Origin: Candidatus Auribacterota bacterium
GTDB taxonomy: Bacteria > Auribacterota > UBA6266
Assembly: GCA_016933315.1 (NCBI GenBank)
Contig: JAFGBE010000144.1
Coordinates: 1 to 9,847 of the forward strand
Direction: 5' to 3'
Length of the DNA stretch: 9,847 bases
The stretch's first letter is position 1, and each line of letters opens with the position of its first letter. This document shows positions 1 to 7,257 of this stretch, piece after piece. Both the position numbers and the translations under genes were made by a program. Under the pieces are notes generated by a model, which saw nothing but the letters and a program-made list of their open reading frames with translations, searched no databases and had not been told where the DNA came from.

Positions 1-1272
1 GATTTTGTCGAGATGTTCGTGGGCGTGGGAGCTTCCCGCGTGCGCGATATGTTCGAGCAGGGAAAACGCAATGCCCCGTGCCTTATATTCCTTGATGAGA
101 TAGACGCCGTCGGGAGGCACAGAGGGGCCGGCCTGGGCGGAGGACACGATGAACGAGAACAGACATTAAACCAGCTTCTGGTTGAAATGGACGGGTTCAA
201 CACCAAAGAAGGGGTGATTCTGATAGCCGCTACAAACAGGCCCGATGTGCTTGACCCGGCGCTTTTAAGGCCCGGCCGTTTCGACAGGCAGATCGTCATA
301 GATTTCCCGGACCTTAGAGGCAGAGAACAGATACTTAAAGTCCATGCGAAAAAAGTCAAACTTTCCAAAGATGTTGAGTTAAGCATTATAGCGAGAGGAA
401 CGCCCGGTTTTTCCGGAGCCGACCTGGCTAACCTTATAAATGAAGCCGCTCTTCTTGCCGCGAGAAAAAACTTAAAAGAGATATTTCTTGACGACCTTGA
501 AGAAGCGAGGGATAAAGTAGCTTTCGGCAAAGAGAGAAGAAGCCGCACGATTGACGAAAAAGAGAAGGAAATCATCGCTTACCATGAAGCCGGGCATGCG
601 ATACTGCAGAGCATCCTGGAATATACAGACCCCGTGCATAAGGTCACGATAATCCCGCGCGGGATAGCTTTTCTTGGAGCAACTATGCATCTGCCCGAGA
701 AAGATAAATATCTGGAGGGCAAAAAGGAAATACTCGATGATATCACCGCGCTGCTCGGCGGGAGAGTGGCCGAGGAAATGATAATAGGCGATATCACTTC
801 AGGAGCCAAGAGCGATTTAAAAAGGGCAACAAAACTTTCGAGGGCCATGGTGTGCGAATGGGGCATGAGCGACAAGATGGGGCCGATGACTTTTGGCGAA
901 AGGGAAGAACATATTTTTCTGGGGAGAGAAATTTCAAGGCATCAGGATTACAGCGAATCAACCGCTGTCCAGATAGATGAAGAAGTGAGAAAAGTAATAG
1001 ATTATTGTTATGAACGGGCAAAAGAGATTTTGGGTAAAAACAGGGAAAAAATGGTGCTGCTTGCCAAAGCCCTGCTTGCAAGAGAAGTCATAGAAGGCAA
1101 AGACGTAGATTATATAGTTAAAAAAGGAAAATTACCGAGATTTAAAAGCCGTATAAAGGAAAAAAGTGCCAGGAAAAAGAAAGATACCGTCCAAAAGAAC
1201 GAAAAAGTTCCCGAAGAAAAAACAGGGGAAAATATCCCGGATAATAACCCTCTTACCCAAAAGGCTGAATGA
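1..1272 (+). CDS. ftsH: ATP-dependent zinc metalloprotease FtsH, 5' truncated by the window edge
   Basis: FtsH is the membrane-bound AAA+ protease that unfolds and degrades misfolded membrane and some cytosolic proteins. The frame is open from base 1 (DFVEMFVGVG...), so the N-terminal membrane anchor and Walker A lie outside and the ATG at 13 is an internal Met; 423 residues remain. The aromatic pore-loop motif MFVG is at residues 5-8. The Walker B stretch LIFLDEIDAVGR and the second region of homology (TNRPDVLDPALLRPGRFDRQ) follow. The zinc site HEAGH is encoded at 583-597, and the third ligand is probably the Asp in GAKSDLKRAT. The C-terminal roughly 45 residues are a Lys/Glu-rich tail, as is usual for the family. 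The gene leads the operon, and its 3' end may overlap folP in another frame. Identification is very secure; only the missing 5' third cannot be judged. Confidence 0.97.
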   Translation, partial: DFVEMFVGVGASRVRDMFEQGKRNAPCLIFLDEIDAVGRHRGAGLGGGHDEREQTLNQLLVEMDGFNTKEGVILIAATNRPDVLDPALLRPGRFDRQIVIDFPDLRGREQILKVHAKKVKLSKDVELSIIARGTPGFSGADLANLINEAALLAARKNLKEIFLDDLEEARDKVAFGKERRSRTIDEKEKEIIAYHEAGHAILQSILEYTDPVHKVTIIPRGIAFLGATMHLPEKDKYLEGKKEILDDITALLGGRVAEEMIIGDITSGAKSDLKRATKLSRAMVCEWGMSDKMGPMTFGEREEHIFLGREISRHQDYSESTAVQIDEEVRKVIDYCYERAKEILGKNREKMVLLAKALLAREVIEGKDVDYIVKKGKLPRFKSRIKEKSARKKKDTVQKNEKVPEEKTGENIPDNNPLTQKAE

Positions 1273-2452
1273 TTTTGAAGAAGAGCTGAGAAAAATCGAG
1301 GTCGATCCTGCGGGGGTAAGCAGGATGAAAGAAAAAGGGGTTATGGCCTTATTGAAAATTTCTTCGGTCCGTAACCCTTCGGCAAATATCATAAAACAGG
1401 CGATGCTTTCTCTGGGCGGGGACGCGGCGATATCGAAATGGGCGCTGATGCGGCCCGGAGAGCATTCCGATATTGTCCTGATAGGCACGCTTGCCCAGAT
1501 AAAAAAACTTCCGGAAAAACTTCAGAAACAGGATTACTTCGGCTTACCCCGCATAGCCGGCCTTATCCGCGAAAGAATCAGCGAAAAATGTCCTGAGGCG
1601 CGGGAATTCAGGTTCGGCAGAAAAAAGATTACATTCGAAAAAGGCCCTGCCGTGATGGGCGTGCTCAACGTTACGCCGGATTCTTTTTACGACGGCGGCC
1701 GGTATTTTTCTGTTGAAGCTGCGGTCGCTCATGCATTGAAGCTTGCGGCAGAGGGAGCTGACATACTGGATATCGGCGGCGAATCGACAAGGCCCGGTTC
1801 AAAAGCGGTTTCGCCGAATGAGGAAATCAGCAGGATTATTCCTGTCATAAAAAAAGTGAGGCAGCGTGTAGCAATCCCGATATCCGTCGACACGAGGAGA
1901 TATAAAGTCGCCGCCGCTGCCCTGAAGGCAGGGGCTTCCATAATCAACGATGTAAGCGCGATGACATTCGATAAGCGCATGGCTTCTCTTGCCGCGCAGT
2001 CCGGAGCCGGATGTATAATAATGCATATGAAAGGCAGGCCCGAAACGATGCAGGTAAACCCGTCTTATTCGGACACTGTCGGCGAAATCGCGGAATTCCT
2101 TCACCTGAGAGCATCGGCGCTGGCTCAAGCGGGCGTAAAAAAAAGTTGTATTTCTGTTGACCCTGGAATAGGATTTGGTAAAACTGTAAAAGATAATTAT
2201 GCTATACTGAATCATATAGATGAAATAGCGGCGCTCGGTTACCCCGTGACTCTGGGCCTGTCGAGAAAATCGTTTATAGGCAGGGTGACGGGAGAGAGCG
2301 CAGGCTTCAGGCTGCCGGGTTCAATCGCGGCCGAAGCAGTCGCGGTTTTTCTCGGGGCGAACATCATAAGGGCTCATGACGTTGCAGAAACCCGTCAGGC
2401 GGTCAAGATAGCCTGGCTGATACGCAATTACAATGGTGTTAAGGAGCGGTAA
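1166..2452 (+). CDS. folP: Dihydropteroate synthase with N-terminal accessory domain
   Basis: FolP condenses 6-hydroxymethyl-dihydropterin diphosphate with p-aminobenzoate in cytosolic folate synthesis and is the sulfonamide target. The TIM-barrel domain occupies roughly residues 160-428. It shows GVLNVTPDSF (Asn168), the ESTRPG loop (207-211), SVDTRR, INDVSAM, MHMKGRPETMQ, VDPGIGFGKT and GLSRKSFIG, so all core motifs are intact. Residues about 35-155 match an extra N-terminal domain found in many FolP proteins (LRKIEVDPAGVSRM ... LSLGGDAA). The start is uncertain. The only in-frame standard starts are GTG at 1166 (AAAGGA at 1155-1160, 107-base overlap with ftsH, Lys-rich leader) and ATG at 1325, which would remove conserved-looking residues. 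I keep 1166 as the only standard start that retains them. The stop overlaps the cdaA start by one base (TAATG). Confidence 0.95.
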   Translation: MPGKRKIPSKRTKKFPKKKQGKISRIITLLPKRLNDFEEELRKIEVDPAGVSRMKEKGVMALLKISSVRNPSANIIKQAMLSLGGDAAISKWALMRPGEHSDIVLIGTLAQIKKLPEKLQKQDYFGLPRIAGLIRERISEKCPEAREFRFGRKKITFEKGPAVMGVLNVTPDSFYDGGRYFSVEAAVAHALKLAAEGADILDIGGESTRPGSKAVSPNEEISRIIPVIKKVRQRVAIPISVDTRRYKVAAAALKAGASIINDVSAMTFDKRMASLAAQSGAGCIIMHMKGRPETMQVNPSYSDTVGEIAEFLHLRASALAQAGVKKSCISVDPGIGFGKTVKDNYAILNHIDEIAALGYPVTLGLSRKSFIGRVTGESAGFRLPGSIAAEAVAVFLGANIIRAHDVAETRQAVKIAWLIRNYNGVKER

Positions 2453-3258
2453 TGGAACAGGTTGTTGATTTTATCCTGGGAGTGTGGAAGCCGGTCACAG
2501 AAATCGCGGCGATGGCGATAATTTTTTATTATATGCTTCTTTCCATCAGGGGAACGCTCGCGCAGCAGGTCTTAAAGGGGATTATAATATTTTTTGTGGC
2601 GTTCATATTGATCCAGAAACTGCACCTGGAAACCATAAATTGGATTTTAACGAAAGTTTTCGCAATCTCGATCATCGGTTTTATAATAATTTTCCAGCCG
2701 GAGCTGAGAAGGGCCCTCGCGCATATCGGAGAGAAACAGTTTTTTATGTCCATGTACGCCGAAGAAGCTGTGATAGATGTCCTTGTGCGGGCGGTGTCGG
2801 GCCTGTCGAAGAAAAAAATCGGGGCTTTAATAGCTATCGAGAGGGAAGTGGGGCTGAAAGATTATATTGAAAGCGGCATTCCCATAAACAGCAGGGCAAG
2901 CGAAGAACTTATACAGACGATATTTATCCCGAACACACCCCTGCACGACGGGGGAGTTATTATAACGAACAACAGGCTGAGCGCCGCGGGGTGCCTGTTC
3001 CCGCTCTCAAGCAACCCGACGCTGAGCAAGACATTGGGCACGAGGCACAGGGCCGCCATAGGCCTTTCCGAAGAGACCGATGCGGTCGTAATAGTGGTTT
3101 CGGAGGAAACAGGTTCTATCTCGGTCGCTTCGAACGGCGTGCTGACGCGCGATATGGATGACGCGAGGCTCAAGCGGGCGCTGCTTAATTTGCTTGAGCC
3201 GGGCAGCAACAAACCGCCGAAAAACAGCAGGTTATTTTTCAGGAAGAGCAAAAGATGA
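2452..3258 (+). CDS. cdaA: Membrane diadenylate cyclase CdaA (c-di-AMP synthase)
   Basis: CdaA joins two ATP molecules into cyclic di-AMP, a second messenger for potassium and osmotic balance and cell-wall homeostasis. The 268-residue length is normal. Three hydrophobic helices (about residues 12-33, 39-56 and 61-81) precede a short linker and the DisA_N/DAC domain. The nucleotide-binding motifs are seen: PLHDGGVII with Asp166-Gly167-Gly168, and GTRHRAAIG with Arg-His-Arg at 198-200. The first motif reads DGG where well-studied enzymes have DGA; this is a conservative change, and I expect activity. The start ATG overlaps the folP stop by one base, with the strong ribosome site AAGGAG at 2441-2446, so translation is probably coupled. 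The next gene, cdaR, overlaps by four bases, which fits the known CdaA-CdaR partnership. Identification is secure. Confidence 0.96.
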   Translation: MEQVVDFILGVWKPVTEIAAMAIIFYYMLLSIRGTLAQQVLKGIIIFFVAFILIQKLHLETINWILTKVFAISIIGFIIIFQPELRRALAHIGEKQFFMSMYAEEAVIDVLVRAVSGLSKKKIGALIAIEREVGLKDYIESGIPINSRASEELIQTIFIPNTPLHDGGVIITNNRLSAAGCLFPLSSNPTLSKTLGTRHRAAIGLSEETDAVVIVVSEETGSISVASNGVLTRDMDDARLKRALLNLLEPGSNKPPKNSRLFFRKSKR

Positions 3259-4175
3259 AAGATTTTTTTACGAAAAACATATGGACTAAAATCCTTTCGG
3301 TTATATTTGCCGTGATAGTCTGGTTCTATGTCGCGGAAATGAGAAGCGTTAAACACGTCGCGAAAATACCGCTGAGGTTTATCCCTCCCGCCAACCTTGC
3401 GGTCGTCGACAGTTCGGCCGACGTTTTGCGGGTGACCTTCAGCGGGACGGCTGAGGAAGTCCAGAGCCTTGAAAATTATGACCTTGAAGCGATACATAAG
3501 ATCCCCGATTCCCAGCCTAAAGGCCGGGTGCTCATAAGGGTGGCTAAAAGCGACATAAGAAAACCCAGGAGAGTCAGCGTTGTAAATATCGAACCCAAGG
3601 TCGTGGATGTGGCGCTGGATGAACAGATAGAGAAAAAGTTAAGGGTCAGGCCCGTCTGGATAGGCCAGCCGGCTTACGGCTATGAAGTCGCTGATGTGTC
3701 TTCGACTCCGAGGGAAGTGTCTGTTCTGGGGCCCGAAAAACTGTTAAGCTCCAAGAGATACCTCGAAACCCTGCCTATAGACGTTACGGGCAGGGATAAA
3801 TCTTTTGCCGTGAGAGTGCCTCTCGAGCCCCTTACCAAAGATGATATCTACAAAGGGGAAAAAGTCGTTGTAGTGTCGCTTGAGGTAAAAGAGGCGCTGT
3901 CCCAGCGGCGCTTTGATCAGCTGCCGGTGAACATACTTACTTCTTTATCGAAAAAACCTTCCATCAAGATTGAGCCTGTGAGCGTTGCCGCTGTGGTAAG
4001 CGGGCCGCAGAACATACTCGACAAAATGGGCCCGCAGGAAATATCGCTGTTCATAGAAGTGCTTGAGAAGAAAAAAGGCGTGTATGAGCTCCCCGTCAAA
4101 GCCGACCTTCCCAAGAATGTTTTCCTTGAGCGTACCGAGCCCGAAGTGGTCGAGGTGACGATTAACGGGCATTAA
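3255..4175 (+). CDS. cdaR: YbbR-domain protein CdaR, regulator of CdaA
   Basis: CdaR is a single-pass membrane protein whose extracytoplasmic YbbR domains bind to and modulate the diadenylate cyclase CdaA. One N-terminal membrane segment is visible (ILSVIFAVIVWFYVAE, about residues 12-27). About 275 residues of beta-rich sequence follow, which I read as three YbbR repeats (roughly 35-120, 121-205 and 212-306), each ending in a V-x-V strand such as PKVVDVALD or PEVVEVTI. No enzyme motif is present. The ATG overlaps the cdaA stop in an ATGA junction, with AGGAAG upstream at 3240-3245. In many bacteria glmM comes next; here pdxJ does. Sequence conservation in this family is low, so the call rests on the anchor, the domain pattern and the position next to cdaA. 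Confidence 0.9.
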   Translation: MKDFFTKNIWTKILSVIFAVIVWFYVAEMRSVKHVAKIPLRFIPPANLAVVDSSADVLRVTFSGTAEEVQSLENYDLEAIHKIPDSQPKGRVLIRVAKSDIRKPRRVSVVNIEPKVVDVALDEQIEKKLRVRPVWIGQPAYGYEVADVSSTPREVSVLGPEKLLSSKRYLETLPIDVTGRDKSFAVRVPLEPLTKDDIYKGEKVVVVSLEVKEALSQRRFDQLPVNILTSLSKKPSIKIEPVSVAAVVSGPQNILDKMGPQEISLFIEVLEKKKGVYELPVKADLPKNVFLERTEPEVVEVTINGH

Positions 4176-4184
4176 GAGGATACC

Positions 4185-4919
4185 ATGGCAAAAAAACTTC
4201 TGCTGGGTGTTAATATCGACCATATTGCGACTTTGAGGCAGGCTCGGCTGGAAAAGTTCCCTTCCGTCATTCAGGCAGCCAGGGTATGCGAGAAGGCCGG
4301 CGCCGCCCAGATAACGGTTCACCTACGGGAAGACAGAAGGCACATACAGGACCATGATGTCTTCGAACTGAAAAGAATCATATCCGGACAGCTCAACCTT
4401 GAGATGGCGTGTTACGACGAAATAGTTAACATAGCATGCCGCCTGAGGCCCCGCCAGGCGACGCTTGTCCCCGAAAAAAGAAGGGAAGTGACGACTGAAG
4501 GCGGCCTTGACGTGGTAAAAAATTTTAATGCCGTTGCCGGGACAGTTGAAAAACTGCAGAAGAAAAAGATAAGAGTAAGCCTTTTTATAGATCCCGACCT
4601 GGAACAGGTGGAAATGGCGTTGAGGACAGGAGCGGAATTCATTGAGCTTCACACAGGTTCTTTTGCCAACGCGGCGTCAAAGGCAAAAGCGCAAAAAGAG
4701 CTGATGAAACTGATTGACGCTTCGGTGTTTGCCAATGCGCTCGGGCTCGGAGTCAATGCCGGGCACGGCATAGATTACAATAATATAAAATCGATATTGA
4801 AGATTCCGCATATGCACGAATTGAACATCGGGTTTTCAATCATTGCGGAATCGCTTTTTATCGGACTGGATAAAGCGGTTAAAAAGATGATTAAGTTGAT
4901 GAAACAGTATAAAGGGTAA
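4185..4919 (+). CDS. pdxJ: Pyridoxine 5'-phosphate synthase
   Basis: PdxJ condenses 1-deoxy-D-xylulose 5-phosphate with 3-amino-2-oxopropyl phosphate to form pyridoxine 5'-phosphate, the last ring-forming step of the DXP-dependent vitamin B6 route. The 244-residue length equals the family norm. Motifs in order: GVNIDHIATLRQAR (Asn10, Asp12, His13), HLREDRRHI (His46 to His53), NLEMA (Glu73, the expected catalytic Glu), LVPEKRREVTTEGGLDV, SLFIDPD, ELHTGSFA, LGVNAGHGIDY and ELNIGFSI. The family's PDPV segment reads PSVI here, which is a small departure. The ribosome site AAGAGGA (4174-4180) starts at the last base pair of the cdaR stop, and the gap to cdaR is only nine bases, so it belongs to the same transcript. 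A non-coding repeat island follows. Identification is secure. Confidence 0.97.
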   Translation: MAKKLLLGVNIDHIATLRQARLEKFPSVIQAARVCEKAGAAQITVHLREDRRHIQDHDVFELKRIISGQLNLEMACYDEIVNIACRLRPRQATLVPEKRREVTTEGGLDVVKNFNAVAGTVEKLQKKKIRVSLFIDPDLEQVEMALRTGAEFIELHTGSFANAASKAKAQKELMKLIDASVFANALGLGVNAGHGIDYNNIKSILKIPHMHELNIGFSIIAESLFIGLDKAVKKMIKLMKQYKG

Positions 4920-4950
4920 AAATAAAAAGGGGAATTGAAAGCAAAAAGGC

Positions 4951-4971
4951 TTGTTTCGGGAACAAATTTTT
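4951..4971 (+). terminator. Weak candidate intrinsic terminator after pdxJ
   Basis: TTGTT (4951-4955), a TCGGG loop and AACAA (4961-4965) form a five-pair A/T-rich stem followed by A and five T residues, 31 bases after the pdxJ stop. The stem is weak. The next hairpin, CGGGG (4972-4976) with CCCCG (4988-4992), lacks a T tract but could help. The position at the end of the ftsH-pdxJ operon is the main support. Confidence 0.3.
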
Positions 4972-5063
4972 CGGGGACATTTATGAACCCCGCCGAGGTT
5001 CATTACATTCGACTTTTTTGTTCGCTCGCCCTACGGGCACCATGGCCGCTCACAAAAAAGACG
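4972..5063. repeat. Palindromic intergenic element between pdxJ and acpS
   Basis: Two nested structures are visible. CGGGG (4972-4976) pairs with CCCCG (4988-4992) across an 11-base loop. Further on, CTTTTTTGT (5013-5021) pairs perfectly with ACAAAAAAG (5052-5060), and the outer CG and CG pair again beyond one mismatch. Inside lies a second small hairpin, GCCC (5028-5031) with GGGC (5035-5038). No open frame here looks like a gene. The layout resembles a small non-autonomous or REP-like intergenic repeat, but only one copy is in the window, so the class is not established. Confidence 0.5.
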
Positions 5064-5117
5064 CCCCTTAAAATTTTCCCCTCACAGCCATTCTTAATTA
5101 GAATTTCTGTTTTTTTA

Positions 5118-5143
5118 ATCTGTGAATATCTGTGTTATCTGTG
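5118..5143. repeat. Triple ATCTGTG short repeat
   Basis: ATCTGTG occurs at 5118-5124, 5128-5134 and 5137-5143, with 10- and 9-base periods, and is followed by GTTAAAT. A partial copy (TTTCTGT) starts at 5104. The phrase resembles a widely scattered intergenic repeat seen in many environmental bacterial genomes; that resemblance is recalled, not tested. It is about one helical turn per unit, which could suit a protein binding in tandem. It lies 45 bases upstream of the acpS start. Confidence 0.6.
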
Positions 5144-5168
5144 GTTAAATATGGTTTTAGTAAAATAA

Positions 5169-5190
5169 TTATTTAAAGAGGTGTCTGTTG
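5169..5190 (-). repeat. 22-base repeat, copy A (inverted relative to copy at 9300)
   Basis: The reverse complement of 5169-5190 matches 9300-9321 at 20 of 22 positions. The shared part is CAACAGACACCT, then one variable base, then TTTAAAT. Here the element overlaps the acpS ribosome site and its TTG start codon, so the repeat supplies the translation start of acpS. It is probably a genome-wide short repeat. Confidence 0.55.
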
Positions 5191-5556
5191 ATTAAAGGGA
5201 TAGGCGTAGACCTTGTAGAGAACGAAAGAATAAGAGACCTCATAAAGAAATGGGGCCCGGTTTTTCTGGAGAAGGTTTTCCTGCCGGAGGAAATCGAGTA
5301 TTGTTCCGGCAAGCGGGATTTCCCTTCGTGCTTCGCGGCGCGGATTGCCTGCAAGGAGGCTGTCTTTAAAGCGTTCGGCACGGAAAAACTTACGTGGAAA
5401 GATGTCAAGGTCGTCAAGACAATCCACGGGGCGCCGCAGATAAAGCTTCTCGGGAACGCGTTGAAGTTCTGGGAAAAAAGCAGCCTCAAGCATTTAAACA
5501 TAAGCCTGTCGCATTCGCGCAATTACTCGATTGCCGTCGCGACAATAGAAACATAA
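5188..5556 (+). CDS. acpS: Holo-[acyl-carrier-protein] synthase
   Basis: AcpS transfers the 4'-phosphopantetheine arm of coenzyme A to apo-acyl carrier protein, activating fatty-acid synthesis in the cytosol. The 122-residue length is typical. GIGVDLVENERI carries the metal-binding Asp8; FAARIACKEAVFKAFG carries Glu57 and the conserved Lys/Ala-Phe-Gly signature; SLSHSRNYSIAVA is the normal C-terminal strand. The start is TTG, chosen because it places Met directly before IKGIGVDLV, as in the family, and because AGAGGTG (5177-5183) lies four bases upstream; no ATG or GTG fits. The ribosome site lies inside a short repeat shared with position 9300. The gene is separated from pdxJ by the repeat island, so it may have its own promoter. 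A TAAAAT at 5161-5166 is a possible -10, but no convincing -35 is seen. nnr follows after four bases. Confidence 0.95.
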   Translation: MIKGIGVDLVENERIRDLIKKWGPVFLEKVFLPEEIEYCSGKRDFPSCFAARIACKEAVFKAFGTEKLTWKDVKVVKTIHGAPQIKLLGNALKFWEKSSLKHLNISLSHSRNYSIAVATIET

Positions 5557-5560
5557 AAAT

Positions 5561-7096
5561 ATGAAAGCCGTAACTCCTCAGGAAATAAAAGAAATGGACG
5601 CGAAAGCGTCCTCCGAATTCGGCGTAGCCGAAGCCGTCCTTATGGAAAACGCAGGGAAAGCGGTTGCCGAAACCGTCAAAAAAGAGGTTTCCTCCCTGTC
5701 CGAAGCGCCTCAGGTTGTCGTCCTCTGCGGAAAGGGCAACAACGGCGGCGACGGGCTTGTTGCAGCGCGCCATCTCTGTGATGCTTCGCTGGATGTTAAA
5801 GTCCTGTGCTGTTTCAAAGAGGAAGATGCCGGAAAAAACACGGCGGAACAGTTGAAGAAAATCAAAAAATCCTCTGTGGATTTCCTGCCGTCATCAATTG
5901 AAAAGTATCTTGAAAAAAAGTCAATCGTTGTGGACGCGCTTCTCGGTATCGGTGTCCGGGGGAAGGTCGAAAACCCTTATTCCGGCTGGATAAATGTTGT
6001 CAACCGGTGCGGCCATGCGGTCGTTTCAGTGGATGTTCCTTCAGGGCTGGATGCGCTCAGCGGCCTGCCCTGCGGGATAAGCGTTAAAGCGAACAAAACT
6101 GTGACAATGGGCCTGCCCAAGATAGGTATGCTCTATGAAAAAGCGTCTGCTTACACGGGTAAAATAATTGTGGCCGATATCGGGTACCCCGATGAAATAT
6201 ATGATATGAGCCAGTCCAGGATTGAGGTTATGACGCCGGCCGAGTCAAAAACTTTTATACCAAAAAGGTTCAATCCTTCCGATAAAAGGTCTTACGGCCA
6301 TGTTTTTATTGTTTCGGGTTCATCATTATATACCGGCGCGGGTATTATGTGCGCGAGATCTTCTATGAGAGCCGGAGCCGGTTTGGTGACTCTGGGTGTC
6401 CCCGAAAGCCTGCTTGCGGTGTACCAGTCAAGGTTAATAGAAGAGATGCCGTTTCCCCTTAAGGAAAAGAGCCACGGCATACTGGGTTTTAAGGCGCTTC
6501 CGCAGATTCTCAACTGGACACAGAAGGCCGATGCCGCCGTTATAGGGCCGGGGCTTTCCGTAGATTCCGAGACTATGGCGCTTGTCCGCGATGTCATTAA
6601 ATACAGCACCGGTAAAATAGTGCTGGATGCCGACGCTATTACTGCGGTATCTGAGAATATAGATGTGCTGAATTTTTCCGGCGCGGAGACGGTCCTAACG
6701 CCTCATGCCGGGGAAATGGCGCGGCTCTGCGGCTGCACAAAAGAAGAGGTTGAGGCCGACAGGTGGGGACTTGCCCTTGAAATCGCTGAGAAGAGGAACA
6801 CCACTGTTGTGCTGAAAGGGGCCCGCACCGTTATAGCGGGTAAAAACGGCACGTTGTTTGTTAACATTACGGGTAACCCCGGGATGGCAACCGGAGGCTC
6901 AGGAGACGCTCTCGCCGGCATCATAGGCGCCCTCATTGCCCAGGGGCTCGGAAGCTTCAACGCTTCCGTATTCGGCGTTTTCCTGCACGGCGTAGCCGGG
7001 AACATCGCCGCATCCCGCACAGGCGAGATATCCCTGATAGCTTCCGACATAATAGCCTCGATACCCGACGCTTACAGGATGCTCTCGTCCCTGTAA
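5561..7096 (+). CDS. nnr: Bifunctional NAD(P)HX epimerase/dehydratase
   Basis: Nnr repairs hydrated NADH and NADPH: the N-terminal YjeF domain epimerizes R- and S-NAD(P)HX, and the C-terminal ribokinase-like domain dehydrates the S form using ADP. The 511-residue length is normal for the two-domain protein. N domain (about 1-215): MENAGKAVAE, CGKGNNGGDG (Gly57-Gly65, nucleotide loop) and VDVPSGLDA. C domain (about 225-511): KRSYGHVFIVSGS, RAGAGLVTLG, VIGPGLS, VLDADAI, LTPHAGEMARL, VVLKGARTVI and NPGMATGGSGDALAG with the catalytic Asp449. The ATG lies four bases after the acpS stop with no clear Shine-Dalgarno sequence (AAACATAAAAAT precedes it), so it probably relies on coupling to acpS. A terminator overlaps its stop codon. 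Identification is secure. Confidence 0.97.
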   Translation: MKAVTPQEIKEMDAKASSEFGVAEAVLMENAGKAVAETVKKEVSSLSEAPQVVVLCGKGNNGGDGLVAARHLCDASLDVKVLCCFKEEDAGKNTAEQLKKIKKSSVDFLPSSIEKYLEKKSIVVDALLGIGVRGKVENPYSGWINVVNRCGHAVVSVDVPSGLDALSGLPCGISVKANKTVTMGLPKIGMLYEKASAYTGKIIVADIGYPDEIYDMSQSRIEVMTPAESKTFIPKRFNPSDKRSYGHVFIVSGSSLYTGAGIMCARSSMRAGAGLVTLGVPESLLAVYQSRLIEEMPFPLKEKSHGILGFKALPQILNWTQKADAAVIGPGLSVDSETMALVRDVIKYSTGKIVLDADAITAVSENIDVLNFSGAETVLTPHAGEMARLCGCTKEEVEADRWGLALEIAEKRNTTVVLKGARTVIAGKNGTLFVNITGNPGMATGGSGDALAGIIGALIAQGLGSFNASVFGVFLHGVAGNIAASRTGEISLIASDIIASIPDAYRMLSSL

Positions 7097-7105
7097 TTTA
7101 TTTTT
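7072..7105 (+). terminator. Intrinsic terminator overlapping the nnr stop codon
   Basis: TTACAGG (7072-7078) pairs perfectly with CCTGTAA (7090-7096), whose final bases are the nnr stop TAA. With one bulged base the stem extends inward (ATG with CGT). It is followed at once by TTTATTTTT (7097-7105). Stem, loop and T tract fit rho-independent termination of the acpS-nnr transcript. Confidence 0.65.
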
Positions 7106-7191
7106 AACTTGATTTTTAAAGGGTTTTTTATTTTAATAAGGGGCTTGTAACCCAGATTTTGTAAAGGCAAAACCCGCCTGTAAAGGCCGGC

Positions 7192-7218
7192 TAATTAAAT
7201 CTGTGAAAGATTTAATTA
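7192..7218. repeat. Hairpin 1 of three: A/T-rich perfect palindrome
   Basis: TAATTAAATCT (7192-7202) pairs perfectly with AGATTTAATTA (7208-7218) over a five-base loop. It lies between the nnr terminator and the tRNA cluster. There is no T tract, so it is unlikely to be a terminator. It could be an operator-like inverted repeat or an RNA hairpin; its function is unknown. Confidence 0.55.
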
Positions 7219-7225
7219 TGCTTGC

Positions 7226-7253
7226 CCTGAGGAATTCCGTTGGAATTCCCAGG
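7226..7253. repeat. Hairpin 2 of three: duplicated GGAATTCC palindrome
   Basis: GGAATTCC occurs at 7231-7238 and 7242-7249, separated by GTT. Each copy is itself a palindrome and the two pair with each other. The stem is extended by CCTG (7226-7229) with CAGG (7250-7253) around one bulged A. It starts eight bases after hairpin 1. Confidence 0.55.
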
Positions 7254-7257
7254 ATTA

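Noticed and set aside
13..15. ATG at 13 as the ftsH start
   Set aside because: The frame is open upstream to base 1 and reads conserved FtsH residues DFVE, so the gene begins outside the window.
1799..2215. Long minus-strand open frames inside folP and other housekeeping genes (also 2862-3497, 579-875)
   Set aside because: They lie opposite genes with strong family motifs, have no ribosome sites and show no recognisable protein signature.
4935..5168. 77-codon open frame between pdxJ and acpS
   Set aside because: It runs through the hairpins and the ATCTGTG repeat, has low-complexity residues and no family resemblance.
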